Origin: Lentilactobacillus sp. Marseille-Q4993
Lineage (GTDB): Bacteria > Bacillota > Bacilli > Lactobacillales > Lactobacillaceae
Direction of reading: 5' to 3'
Assembly (NCBI RefSeq): GCF_951230165.1
Contig: NZ_CATNVB010000026.1
Coordinates: forward strand, 1 to 33,530
Length of the DNA: 33,530 bases
A program made the position numbers and the translations under genes. How positions within the stretch are numbered: position 1 is the first letter of the stretch; every line of letters starts with the position of its first letter. Below are positions 7,209 to 13,841 of the stretch, in pieces. A model generated the notes under the pieces. That model worked only from the letters and a program-made list of their open reading frames with translations, had not been told where the DNA came from and made no database searches.

Positions 7209-8353
7209 TTAGAAGCCTAAATACTGAGCTAGTTTCTGAGTGGCTTCATTTTGTTCTTGCTTCGTCGTTGCCGTGTAGATGTCCATTGTGGTCTTATAAG
7301 ACGAGTGGCCAAGTTGTTCTTGAACAGACTTGATACTAGCCCCAGATGCAAAGGCAAGGTGGCATAGGTGTGGCGAAATGCATGGACTGTGACCGGTTTT
7401 AGGTCGTAACGTTCGATCACATGACGAAGCCAAATTCTAGGCTTCGTGGGTTGAAACATTTGGTTTTCTTCATTGCTGAAAATTAAATTGATCTGATTGA
7501 ACCCTTGAGCCAGCAAGAATTCTTTTTGTTGATGTTGCCAGTCATGAAGTATCTGCATAGTTTTGGAGTCTAAATAGACCGTACGCATACTTCGCTTCGT
7601 CTTAGGTGACTGAACCAATAGCCGGTTGTTATCACCCTTAGACTGGGACTTATTGACGCTGATAGTGTGATGTACGAAGTCCACATCTTGCCACGTCAAA
7701 ACCAGCATTTCCGATTTACGCATCCCTGAAAAAGCCGCTAGTCGAAAGAATACGTATGCTTGTGGATTGATAGCATCATCTTGTAGGCAATCAAAGAAGT
7801 GTTTCAATTCGTCACGGTCATAGTAATTCTCTAAATTCTTTCGTTCATAATCAGTTTTGTTCTTAGGGATGATTACGTGCTGAGTAGGGTTGTCGTGGAT
7901 TAGTTGCATACCAATCGCAAACTCCATGACCATGCCCACATAGTTGAGATAGGTGTGGTATTTCTTAAAACCCGCTTTAAACCATGGATTCAAGGCTTGC
8001 TGACAAGTGGGCACATCAATTTTAGTAATGCGATAATCTTTAAAAACTGGTAGAATGTGGTTGTCAAAGATACGCTGGGTAGTTGCCCAGGTGCTTTCTT
8101 TGACCGTTTGTTGATACTGCGTGAACCACAGTTCATAGATATCAGAAAATTTAGAATTATCCTGTTGTTGCAAGCCCCGTTCTTCAATTTCCAGCTCTAG
8201 TCTGGAAAGGGAGAGTTGGGCTTCTTTTTTGGTGTCAAAACCACGCCGACGGGTACGAATATCCTTACCTGTCCGGGGGTCTTTGCCTACATAGATTTGA
8301 AATTGATACTTAGTATCACCGTTTTTATCAGTATATTTTTTAATAGTTGTCAT
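7209..8353 (-). pseudogene. int: Tyrosine-recombinase integrase, frameshifted before the catalytic tyrosine
   Basis: Phage integrase of the Tn916/lambda type. An N-terminal AP2-like arm-binding domain (about 1-55, GKDIRTRRRGFDTKKEAQ), a SAM-like core-binding domain (about 60-165) and the catalytic domain are visible. The box I Arg is in FSGMRKSEML and HxxR is in VHAFRHTYA. After HTYATL the frame is lost near 7351-7357. The frame ends at 7229 with a nonsense-like tail, while FASGASIKSVQEQLGHSS and the nucleophile segment MDIYTATT continue in another frame to 7209 (LAQYLGF). One missing base explains this. As read, no single frame contains both HxxR and Tyr. AGAAAGGA precedes the ATG. A sequencing error is an alternative. 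Confidence 0.85.
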
Positions 8354-8365
8354 TTGTTTTCCTTT

Positions 8366-8446
8366 CTACCCTGGGACGGACTTAAAAGGAATTTTGACGG
8401 CCTCACCTTCTTTCTTGTACTCCTGAATAGATTTATCTGGTACATC
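8366..8446 (-). pseudogene. Possible decayed gene remnant between ltp and int
   Basis: A 26-codon open stretch (DVPDKSIQEYKKEG..., ending KSVPG and TAG) has protein-like composition but no start codon and is preceded in frame by a TAG. It lies in the 122-nt gap between the Ltp lipoprotein and the integrase and could be the C-terminal remnant of a lost lysogeny-module gene. Support is composition only. Confidence 0.25.
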
Positions 8447-8475
8447 CTAAACTTTGGTGAATGGGGGATGTGCTT

Positions 8476-8940
8476 TTAATTATTTAGATGTTGGATTGCA
8501 TATTTGGCCTGTGCAGGAGTAAATTTTTCACCATAATTTGATGTCAGCTGATTATAAATGGCACTTGACGACATGGATTGTTGTTTTTGATAATCTTTAG
8601 CTTTTTGGAGCGCATTTGCATTCCAATCAACATCAGTTAAATGTCGAACTGCCCACAAAGCAGGTTTTGCCTTAAATCCCTCAGCTTGTGAAGTGAGTTG
8701 AGCGTATACACCGCGTTTTGACATGTACATAGTATTAGCGTAGTTTTCAGCTTTTTCGTGGGCAACTTGGTATTCCGCAGGAACCTTAGTTTCATTTGAA
8801 GACTCTTGAGAACTTTTGGCTACTTGAGTAGTTGAAGAACTACTCTTATCATCAGTACTGGAACTGCTACTTGTGCTTCCACAGGCAGTGAGAGTTAGGC
8901 CGGTTAACAATGTTACCCCTAAAATTAAAACTTTCTTCAT
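8476..8940 (-). CDS. Ltp-family lipoprotein, putative superinfection exclusion
   Basis: 154 aa. The signal peptide ends in lipobox LTAC with lipidated C20. A Ser/Thr-rich tether (about 22-50) is followed by two related helical repeats, each of the type 'A..YA...MSK.GVY.QLTS...F....A.WAV.HL' (about 63-104 and 110-154, the second with SSSAIYNQLTSNYGEKFT). This is the architecture of Ltp, the lipoprotein of Streptococcus thermophilus phage TP-J34, which blocks DNA injection by related phages. Its location between repressor and integrase, on the strand expressed in the lysogen, fits. ATG at 8940 follows GGAGGG; an in-frame TTG at 8955 overlaps that site. Confidence 0.8.
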   Translation of the reverse strand: MKKVLILGVTLLTGLTLTACGSTSSSSSTDDKSSSSTTQVAKSSQESSNETKVPAEYQVAHEKAENYANTMYMSKRGVYAQLTSQAEGFKAKPALWAVRHLTDVDWNANALQKAKDYQKQQSMSSSAIYNQLTSNYGEKFTPAQAKYAIQHLNN

Positions 8941-8996
8941 ATGGAATCCCTCCAATAGTTATCAGCTTTTAATGTCTTCAGTGTTTGGACGATTTA

Positions 8997-10199
8997 TTAA
9001 AATGGTAATTCGTCAGAAACTGTTTGGGATTGTTCATTTTCGACAGGTACTAAAAGATCTTGTAGAAAGAAACTAGTTATACATCCACAATTAGGACAAA
9101 AACGTGCGTTAGCAGGAGCAAACTCTAAATCAGTATTGTTAGAAGAGGCGAAAGGATTTCCATTACTGTAAGCATCTATAACTAAGTTTAGTAATTTTGC
9201 ACCGTCATACAATCCTTGTTCTGAGGAGATGTTGTTTAAAACCTGATAATTTTCGGAGCTTTTGTCAGATTTCATATTAAGATAGTCGGTTAAGAACAGT
9301 TTTGTGCATACATTTTGTAACCACGTCCCACAATGCACACAAAATACCGATTGCAGAGTATTGTCGATTCCACAATTAGGGCAAGTCAATGCAATGCTTT
9401 TTTCGTTAACTTGAATTTGGTTGTAAGCCATATTGTAATTACTCCAGTCTTTATCAAAATCATAATTAAGTGAAAGCTTGGGAACTGCTGATAAAGTTTT
9501 TCCGCACCAGCGACAGTATTGGGATGTTTTGTTGTTTAAACAACCACACGCTGAACAAACTCGTGTGTTACCTATTCCCCACGTATATAGATAAAATTGT
9601 TGTGACAATGTAGTCTTGACAGGGTTATGCCGATGTTTTTGACTTTTAACCAGATCGTTGATTATAAAGTCACTTGGTGTTTGATTAACATTAAAAATAT
9701 ATTCAACATCTTTGGAGCTGATTTGATTGTCATGAAATTCAATGAGTTGAGCAATTATAGGAACAGGTACAAGTAGTCTTTTTGCAAAATAATTTGCTTC
9801 CTTTTCGAAACAATCGTATTCATTTTTTGCTAAAGAGTAACGGGATATAATTGTTTTGTGAGTGAGTTCGTTATGTTTTAGGATATAGTGTCCTAATTCG
9901 TGTGCTAACGTAAACCTGACTCTTTTTTTATTTTTGATTCGATTATTATAAAGTAAAATGTAAGTATCGGTTGAGCTGTCGTACCAAAGCGCCCCATCTT
10001 CACTATCAGCTGTGTTAACTGCCTCTTGAAAAGAAAGGCCATTACTTTTTGCAAACGAATCATAAGTAACGAGATGCAAATTTTTAAACATCCGTATGAT
10101 AGGTTTCATTTTAATAGGCAGAATTCTGATTTTTAGCATTTCTAGTACGTGGTATGCTTCTTGCTCAGCTTTTTCATAGTTTGGATTAAATGTCGTCAT
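8997..10199 (-). CDS. ImmA/IrrE metallopeptidase with C-terminal zinc ribbons
   Basis: 400 aa. The N-terminal ~200 residues form an ImmA/IrrE (M78) zinc peptidase domain with HELGH (H100, E101, H104) and a probable third ligand E134 in FEKEANYFAKRLLVP. ImmA-type proteases cut the phage or ICE repressor on induction. After it come three Cys clusters: CSAC...CRWC (about 220-240), CPNC...CVHC (about 280-300) and a single CPNC near 375. Such zinc ribbons are not part of a minimal ImmA and may sense or bind nucleic acid or protein. The start at 10199 overlaps the repressor end by 14 nt, with AAGG upstream; longer in-frame starts lie inside the repressor gene. Confidence 0.85.
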   Translation of the reverse strand: MTTFNPNYEKAEQEAYHVLEMLKIRILPIKMKPIIRMFKNLHLVTYDSFAKSNGLSFQEAVNTADSEDGALWYDSSTDTYILLYNNRIKNKKRVRFTLAHELGHYILKHNELTHKTIISRYSLAKNEYDCFEKEANYFAKRLLVPVPIIAQLIEFHDNQISSKDVEYIFNVNQTPSDFIINDLVKSQKHRHNPVKTTLSQQFYLYTWGIGNTRVCSACGCLNNKTSQYCRWCGKTLSAVPKLSLNYDFDKDWSNYNMAYNQIQVNEKSIALTCPNCGIDNTLQSVFCVHCGTWLQNVCTKLFLTDYLNMKSDKSSENYQVLNNISSEQGLYDGAKLLNLVIDAYSNGNPFASSNNTDLEFAPANARFCPNCGCITSFFLQDLLVPVENEQSQTVSDELPF

Positions 10200-10563
10200 C
10201 CTTATCATCATCCTTAAGAGCCCCATCGTTCAGATTATCAAATGTAACTTGCATAATATTGAGCAATTTTCTTTGATCCTTTGTGGACAAATTCTTGGCT
10301 TTTCGCTGAATTGCTCGATATTCAGATGTTTTAGAGTTTAAATTAGGTGATTCTTCAACATCCATCAAATCCTCAGGTTCTACTTGAAAATAGCCAGCTA
10401 GCATTCTTACATAATCCATTTGAGGATCTGTTGTACCATTTTCCCACCTGGATATCATTGATTTACTAATTTTTTTATTATATTTTTTATTCAAATTATC
10501 AGCTAATTCTTGTTGTGACAAATGGTGTTCTAAGCGTATATCTCTAAGCGTTTGGGCAAACAT
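10186..10563 (-). CDS. cI-like repressor (XRE family)
   Basis: 125 aa. An N-terminal helix-turn-helix (about 1-65) has LRDIRLEHHLSQQELADNL, then ISKSMISRWENG as the recognition helix. The C-terminal half is charged and lacks a LexA-type Ser/Lys autoprotease domain, so inactivation would depend on the adjacent ImmA-like protease. The C-terminus is very acidic (DDDKDDDI). The start is ATG at 10563 behind GAGGAGG; upstream in-frame codons lie in the operator region and are unlikely. It should bind the GTTCC-N6-GGAAC sites just upstream and keep the lytic promoter off. Confidence 0.92.
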   Translation of the reverse strand: MFAQTLRDIRLEHHLSQQELADNLNKKYNKKISKSMISRWENGTTDPQMDYVRMLAGYFQVEPEDLMDVEESPNLNSKTSEYRAIQRKAKNLSTKDQRKLLNIMQVTFDNLNDGALKDDDKDDDI

Positions 10564-10588
10564 AGGACATTCCTCCTCGATACATACA

Positions 10589-10617
10589 ATATACCACAAA
10601 AGTTCCCACATAGGAAC
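10589..10617 (-). promoter_or_regulatory. Probable repressor (leftward) promoter
   Basis: On the minus strand a TATATT box (10594-10589) lies about 25 nt upstream of the repressor ribosome binding site. The -35 position falls in operator O1 and is not close to consensus, so the promoter may need activation or be self-limiting. Confidence 0.4.
10602..10617. promoter_or_regulatory. Operator O1
   Basis: GTTCC-CACATA-GGAAC, a perfect 5-bp dyad with a 6-bp centre, lying in the leftward repressor promoter. Its centre is 30 bp from that of O2. Confidence 0.8.
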
Positions 10618-10624
10618 AATTATG

Positions 10625-10653
10625 TTGACATGTTCCACTAAAGAGCTTATTCT
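10625..10653 (+). promoter_or_regulatory. Rightward lytic promoter (PR-like)
   Basis: TTGACA (10625-10630) and TATTCT (10648-10653) with a 17-bp spacer, driving cro and the early genes. The degenerate operator O2 (10632-10647) fills the spacer exactly, so bound repressor would exclude RNA polymerase. Confidence 0.85.
10632..10647. promoter_or_regulatory. Operator O2, degenerate
   Basis: GTTCC-ACTAAA-GAGCT: the left half matches O1 and O3, the right half has drifted. It sits between the -35 and -10 boxes of the rightward promoter. Confidence 0.6.
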
Positions 10654-10659
10654 GTGTAT

Positions 10660-10675
10660 GTTCCTATAAAGGAAC
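10660..10675. promoter_or_regulatory. Operator O3
   Basis: GTTCC-TATAAA-GGAAC, a perfect dyad at the expected transcript start of the rightward promoter and just before the cro ribosome binding site. Its centre is 28 bp from O2. Confidence 0.8.
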
Positions 10676-10692
10676 TTGAAAGGAGGTAAATT

Positions 10693-10941
10693 ATGTCAAT
10701 TCAAACCGAGCGGAAGCGAGCACCGTATAACGAACTCAAAGGTTGGATGGTTGCAAATGGAATATCGCAACATGATTTTGCGTTGTCACTTGGCACTACC
10801 GATAATTACATCAACAAAAAGCTCAACGGAACAGGTCCGGATTTCAAATTGTCAGAGGCTAGGTTTTTATCCATTAAATATAAATTTCCAGTTGTTCTTT
10901 TTTTGATATTTAGGTTCCTATATAGGAACGAAAGGGGGTGA
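10693..10941 (+). CDS. Cro-like XRE regulator
   Basis: 82 aa. A helix-turn-helix spans about 12-55 (ELKGWMVANGISQHDFALSLGTT, then NYINKKLNG as recognition helix). It is the first gene from the rightward promoter, with AAAGGAGG before ATG. Related small phage regulators usually end soon after the helical domain. This one runs on through a hydrophobic tail (VVLFLIFRFLYRN), part of which is encoded by operator O4. The stop lies 3 nt before the next start. It should compete with the repressor at the shared operators. Confidence 0.85.
   Translation: MSIQTERKRAPYNELKGWMVANGISQHDFALSLGTTDNYINKKLNGTGPDFKLSEARFLSIKYKFPVVLFLIFRFLYRNERG
10914..10929. promoter_or_regulatory. Operator O4, inside the end of cro
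   Basis: GTTCC-TATATA-GGAAC, a perfect copy of the operator dyad about 250 bp from O3, within the last codons of cro and just before the antirepressor start. It could be a distal site for looping or a roadblock that controls the antirepressor separately. Confidence 0.75.
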
Positions 10942-10944
10942 TTT

Positions 10945-11491
10945 ATGAAAATCGAAAATTGGAATGGTCATCAAATTCGATTTGTGGAAGTTGATGGTGA
11001 GTGGTGGGGCGTATCCAGCGACATTGCGAGCGCATTAGATTATCGTGACGCCAGCAATATGTTACGACACATTCCCGATAAGTATAAGGGCACTCAAAAA
11101 GTGAGTACCCTTGGTGGAAACCAGTCAATGACAGTGTTAACGGAGTTTGGAATTTATAAAGCGATTTTTAATAGTCACAAGTCTGAAGCGGAGCAATTTC
11201 AAAAGTGGGTCTTCAACGTCTTTAAGCAACTGCGTCAATCCACCGGTTTAGAAGGCTTTGAGGTATTCCGCATGATGGATAAGCAACACCAGAAGGATGG
11301 GCTGAAACGACCAGTAAGAGTTAACCTCATCAAAGCTAACACGGTGGCAAATAAAGCAATCTCAACCAGATACGGCTAGCCAAAAAATGGTGAAGAAAGG
11401 CGAGATGACCCCCGCAATGTTGGTTGACCGCGAAGCTGTTTTAGATGACACAGTGAAGCTTATGGAAGTTAACGATCAATATGAATTTTAG
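10945..11491 (+). pseudogene. BRO-N antirepressor, broken by a stop and a frameshift
   Basis: The first frame (10945-11379, 144 aa) starts with a BRO-N domain: NGHQIRFVEVDGEWWGVSSDIASALDY, then VLTEFGIYKAIFNSHKSEAEQFQKWVF. BRO-N proteins are phage antirepressors. After NKAISTRYG comes TAG, then an A-run, and the family-like tail MVKKGEMTPAMLVDREAVL...VNDQYEF continues in another frame to TAG at 11491. Replacing TAG by a sense codon and removing one A would join the parts as ...YG-x-PKMVKKGEM. Two lesions therefore separate the C-terminal region. GAAAGGGGGTG precedes the ATG. The 144-aa product may still act as a BRO-N-only protein. Confidence 0.75.
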
Positions 11492-11537
11492 CAAAGCTAT
11501 TTATCGAAACCTGCAACCAAGTTAGGAGTGAAACAAC

Positions 11538-11735
11538 ATGGCAAAACCAAGATTAGTTCTATACAAGGAGAAAGAAGTTAAAAACACCCGATTGGTCAAT
11601 ATAGATGCCGACTTACATGCACAATTGTTGGACTTGAAGCACGACACAGGGTTGTCGATTACTAAGATTGTTGAACGCTTCATTGCATATGGCATCAAGA
11701 ATGTTGAAATTGAGGAACGTCGTGATAATGAATAG
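11538..11735 (+). CDS. Small ribbon-helix-helix-like phage protein
   Basis: 65 aa. A central strand (NTRLVNIDADLHAQL) followed by two predicted helices (LLDLKHDTGLSITKIVERFIAYG) resembles Arc/CopG ribbon-helix-helix DNA-binding proteins. TAGGAG is 10 nt before ATG. It lies in the early operon between the broken antirepressor and an excisionase-like gene, so a regulatory role is likely, but the target is unknown. Confidence 0.65.
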   Translation: MAKPRLVLYKEKEVKNTRLVNIDADLHAQLLDLKHDTGLSITKIVERFIAYGIKNVEIEERRDNE

Positions 11736-11746
11736 AGGTGATCAAC

Positions 11747-11929
11747 ATGGAACAGGCAGTGGAACCACGGTATTTAAGTTACAAGCAGGCCATGAAATAT
11801 ATGGGTATTGGTTCATACAATACGCTCCATAAATTCATTGACCTAGGACTAAAAGTAACCATGACACCCGCCGGTGCCTTGATTGATAAGCACGATATCG
11901 ATTCATTCTTAGCAAGCTATAAAAAGTAA
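11747..11929 (+). CDS. Excisionase/MerR-like helix-turn-helix protein
   Basis: 60 aa. YLSYKQAMKYMGIGSYNTLHKFIDLGL, followed by a turn and DKHDIDSFLASY, is the layout of HTH_17 excisionase-type winged helices. These bind DNA as recombination directionality factors or small regulators. The start is ATG at 11747 behind AGAGGTGATC; an in-frame GTG at 11738 sits in that site. Without a working integrase an Xis role could be lost. A purely regulatory role is equally possible. Confidence 0.65.
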   Translation: MEQAVEPRYLSYKQAMKYMGIGSYNTLHKFIDLGLKVTMTPAGALIDKHDIDSFLASYKK

Positions 11930-11959
11930 ATCCCTGGGACGGATAAGGAGTGATGAGAG

Positions 11960-12061
11960 ATGTGGAATGTTATCAGTTGGGGGATATGGTATGTGATCGT
12001 GATTGGCTTTGGCCACATGGTAATTGAGATGATTAAAAATCCACATGACTGGTTTGATTAA
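11960..12061 (+). CDS. 33-aa membrane micropeptide
   Basis: A short gene with a strong ribosome binding site (AAGGAGTGATGAGAG before ATG). It encodes a Trp-rich hydrophobic segment (WNVISWGIWYVIVIGFGHMVI) followed by a hydrophilic tail ending DWFD. A single membrane segment is likely. It sits tightly in the early operon, 30 nt after one gene and 13 nt before the next. Function unknown. Confidence 0.6.
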   Translation: MWNVISWGIWYVIVIGFGHMVIEMIKNPHDWFD

Positions 12062-12074
12062 GGAGTTGATTTAA

Positions 12075-12395
12075 ATGAAGAAGAAATACACCGTGGAACA
12101 AATCGAAAAGGTTAATCGCTACATGAATGTTCAGAAATTGGTTGGCATGATGTACGAAGTCATGCCGGAAGGAGATACGTTCGTGACCACACACATGAGC
12201 CTTTATGAAGCAATTAACGTGTTAGTTAATAATGGCGAATTGGTTGAGCTATATCCGGACGAAATCAATGAAATCAACCACATTATTGAAACACCTGATG
12301 AAGATTTGAAACTGGAAGATGCGTATTTTGATGAGGAAGCATCTGAGAATTATCACCGTAAAGTTATGGCTAATCGGGCTGAAGGACTGAAATGA
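12075..12395 (+). CDS. Hypothetical early phage protein
   Basis: 106 aa, not recognised. Helical and acidic, rich in Glu/Asp toward the C-terminus (ETPDEDLKLEDAYFDEEA), with no Cys motif or membrane segment. AAGGAGTTGATTTAA precedes ATG. Its position in the early operon before the replication genes suggests an accessory role, possibly as an acidic DNA mimic; that is a guess from composition only. Confidence 0.7.
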   Translation: MKKKYTVEQIEKVNRYMNVQKLVGMMYEVMPEGDTFVTTHMSLYEAINVLVNNGELVELYPDEINEINHIIETPDEDLKLEDAYFDEEASENYHRKVMANRAEGLK

Positions 12396-12410
12396 AAGGG
12401 GGGTGAGTAG

Positions 12411-12560
12411 ATGAGTAAGGTCATTAAAAAAGCCCAGCGGGGGCAACCGCTAGGCAAGAAAAACTTTCAGAAAAACATTTTTCAGGTTAATAGTACCCGA
12501 AAAAAGAGGTTACTGCAATGGATGAAGTCGTTGAAGTCACACAGAACCGCATCACAGTGA
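12411..12560 (+). CDS. Small basic protein
   Basis: 49 aa, strongly basic (SKVIKKAQRGQPLGKKNFQK, later STRKKRLLQ). AAGGGGGGTGAGTAG before ATG is a strong ribosome binding site. It overlaps the next small gene by 43 nt in another frame. No family recognised; a nucleic-acid-binding role is possible. The overlap is large, so one of the two may be only marginally expressed. Confidence 0.5.
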   Translation: MSKVIKKAQRGQPLGKKNFQKNIFQVNSTRKKRLLQWMKSLKSHRTASQ

Positions 12561-12679
12561 TCAACCGGTTAATTGGAGTGACAGCGGTCTCTGATGTTGA
12601 CTACCTCGAGAGCGAGTTTCTGCTGTTAGATTACGAAAAAAGTAAGTTAGGAGATTTTATTAATGGCAACTTTATATGA
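12518..12679 (+). CDS. Small hypothetical phage protein
   Basis: 53 aa (MDEVVEVTQNRITVINRLIG, later VDYLESEFLLLDYEKSKLGD), acidic, with AGAGG 8 nt before ATG. Its end overlaps the Gp157 gene start by 17 nt, as in compact phage operons. No known domain. Confidence 0.55.
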   Translation: MDEVVEVTQNRITVINRLIGVTAVSDVDYLESEFLLLDYEKSKLGDFINGNFI

Positions 12680-13148
12680 ATTGACTGACCAGTATCAAGC
12701 GTTGTTAAACGCAATCGATTCTGATGACCCACAATTAGTGGCAGATACGATTGCCTCTACGGGTCTTCAGGATGACATTGAGCATAAATTTCAGGGTTAT
12801 GGTCAAGTTATCAACCAGACAAAAGCCGATATCGAGGAACTAAAAACGGAAATCAAACGGTTACAAGGGAAAAAGAAAACGTTGGATAACAATTTAGCTT
12901 GCCTTAAAGATTCATTACTGCAAAGCTTGAATGCGATTGGCCAAACTAAAGTTAAAACACCAATGTTTAGTTTCAGCATCAAAGAGACCACCGCAGTCGA
13001 ACTCGTGGATGAATCGCAATTAGCAGATGAATTTCTCATCCCGCAACCGGCCAAAGTCGATAAGACCGCCATCAAAAAAGCAATTCAAGCGGGGGAAGAA
13101 GTGACTGGGGCTAGGTTACAAAACAACGAAAGTTTAACGATGAGGTGA
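12663..13148 (+). CDS. Siphovirus Gp157 family protein
   Basis: 161 aa. N-terminal helix LYELTDQYQALLNAID, a coiled coil of about 60 residues (TKADIEELKTEIKRLQGKKK), then a small beta region and KVDKTAIKKAIQAGEEVTGARL. This is the Gp157 layout. Such proteins are found at the head of phage recombination/replication blocks; in S. thermophilus phage Sfi21 a homologue was linked to phage resistance when expressed in the host. TTAGGAG precedes ATG by about 8 nt. The ATPase gene starts 4 nt downstream. Confidence 0.85.
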   Translation: MATLYELTDQYQALLNAIDSDDPQLVADTIASTGLQDDIEHKFQGYGQVINQTKADIEELKTEIKRLQGKKKTLDNNLACLKDSLLQSLNAIGQTKVKTPMFSFSIKETTAVELVDESQLADEFLIPQPAKVDKTAIKKAIQAGEEVTGARLQNNESLTMR

Positions 13149-13152
13149 GGCT

Positions 13153-13836
13153 ATGAAGATTATCAAAGCAACTGATTTAGAACGAACCAAAAACTGGCGA
13201 GTAATCTTATATTCCAAGCCAGGAACCGGTAAAACTAGTGCCGTAAAACACCTGACTGGTAAAACGCTAGTTTTAGATTTAGATAATTCCGCCAAAGTTT
13301 TAGCTGGCGCAAAAAACGTGACCGTCTACGAAGTTGACCGAACGAAACCAGAAGAGGAAATTGAAGAGTTCCTTCGTCATGCTGAAGAAAATATCAAGGG
13401 TTACGACAATTTAGTGATCGATAATGTTTCCAGTTTTGAAAAGGATTGGTTCGTTGAAAAAGGTCGTAATTCACACAATGGTATCTCCAATGAATTGCAA
13501 GACTATTCGCAGTGGACGAATTACTTTGCTCGTATCATGACCACATTTTATATGTTGCCCATCAATGTATTGACCACCGCTTGGGAAAACCAACGGGAGA
13601 TCATCACGGAGAACGGGCAGAAGTTCAATCAATACGCGCCTGAGATTCGCCAATCGGTACTTGATGGCATGTTGGGATTATGCGATGTGGTTGGCCGGTT
13701 GGTAATCAATCCCAAAACCGGCGGTCGGGGCGTTATCTTACAAGGCAATGACTCGATCTATGCCAAAAACCGCCTTGACCAAAGGACGTCTACACCAGTG
13801 GAAGAGTTGTTTGAGTTTGGTAGAAGAGGTGAATGA
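13153..13836 (+). CDS. Sak4-like phage ATPase (AAA_24)
   Basis: 227 aa. Walker A KPGTGKT (residues 22-28), Walker B-like NLVIDN near 95, no obvious helicase motifs. This matches the RecA-like nucleotide-binding proteins (AAA_24/Sak4) that, together with an SSB, can promote single-strand annealing in phage recombination. Its place between Gp157 and an SF2 helicase, with a DUF669 SSB-like gene shortly after, supports this. The stop overlaps the helicase reading frame (ATGA). Confidence 0.85.
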   Translation: MKIIKATDLERTKNWRVILYSKPGTGKTSAVKHLTGKTLVLDLDNSAKVLAGAKNVTVYEVDRTKPEEEIEEFLRHAEENIKGYDNLVIDNVSSFEKDWFVEKGRNSHNGISNELQDYSQWTNYFARIMTTFYMLPINVLTTAWENQREIITENGQKFNQYAPEIRQSVLDGMLGLCDVVGRLVINPKTGGRGVILQGNDSIYAKNRLDQRTSTPVEELFEFGRRGE

Positions 13837-13841
13837 TATTC

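Noticed and set aside
8216-8479. 87-codon plus-strand open frame over the integrase start
   Set aside because: Antisense to the integrase N-terminus, no ribosome binding site, composition follows the reverse of the real gene.
12425-12460. Rho-independent terminator in the early operon
   Set aside because: GCCCAGCGG...CCGCTAGGC can form a hairpin, but no T-run follows; it lies inside the 49-aa gene.
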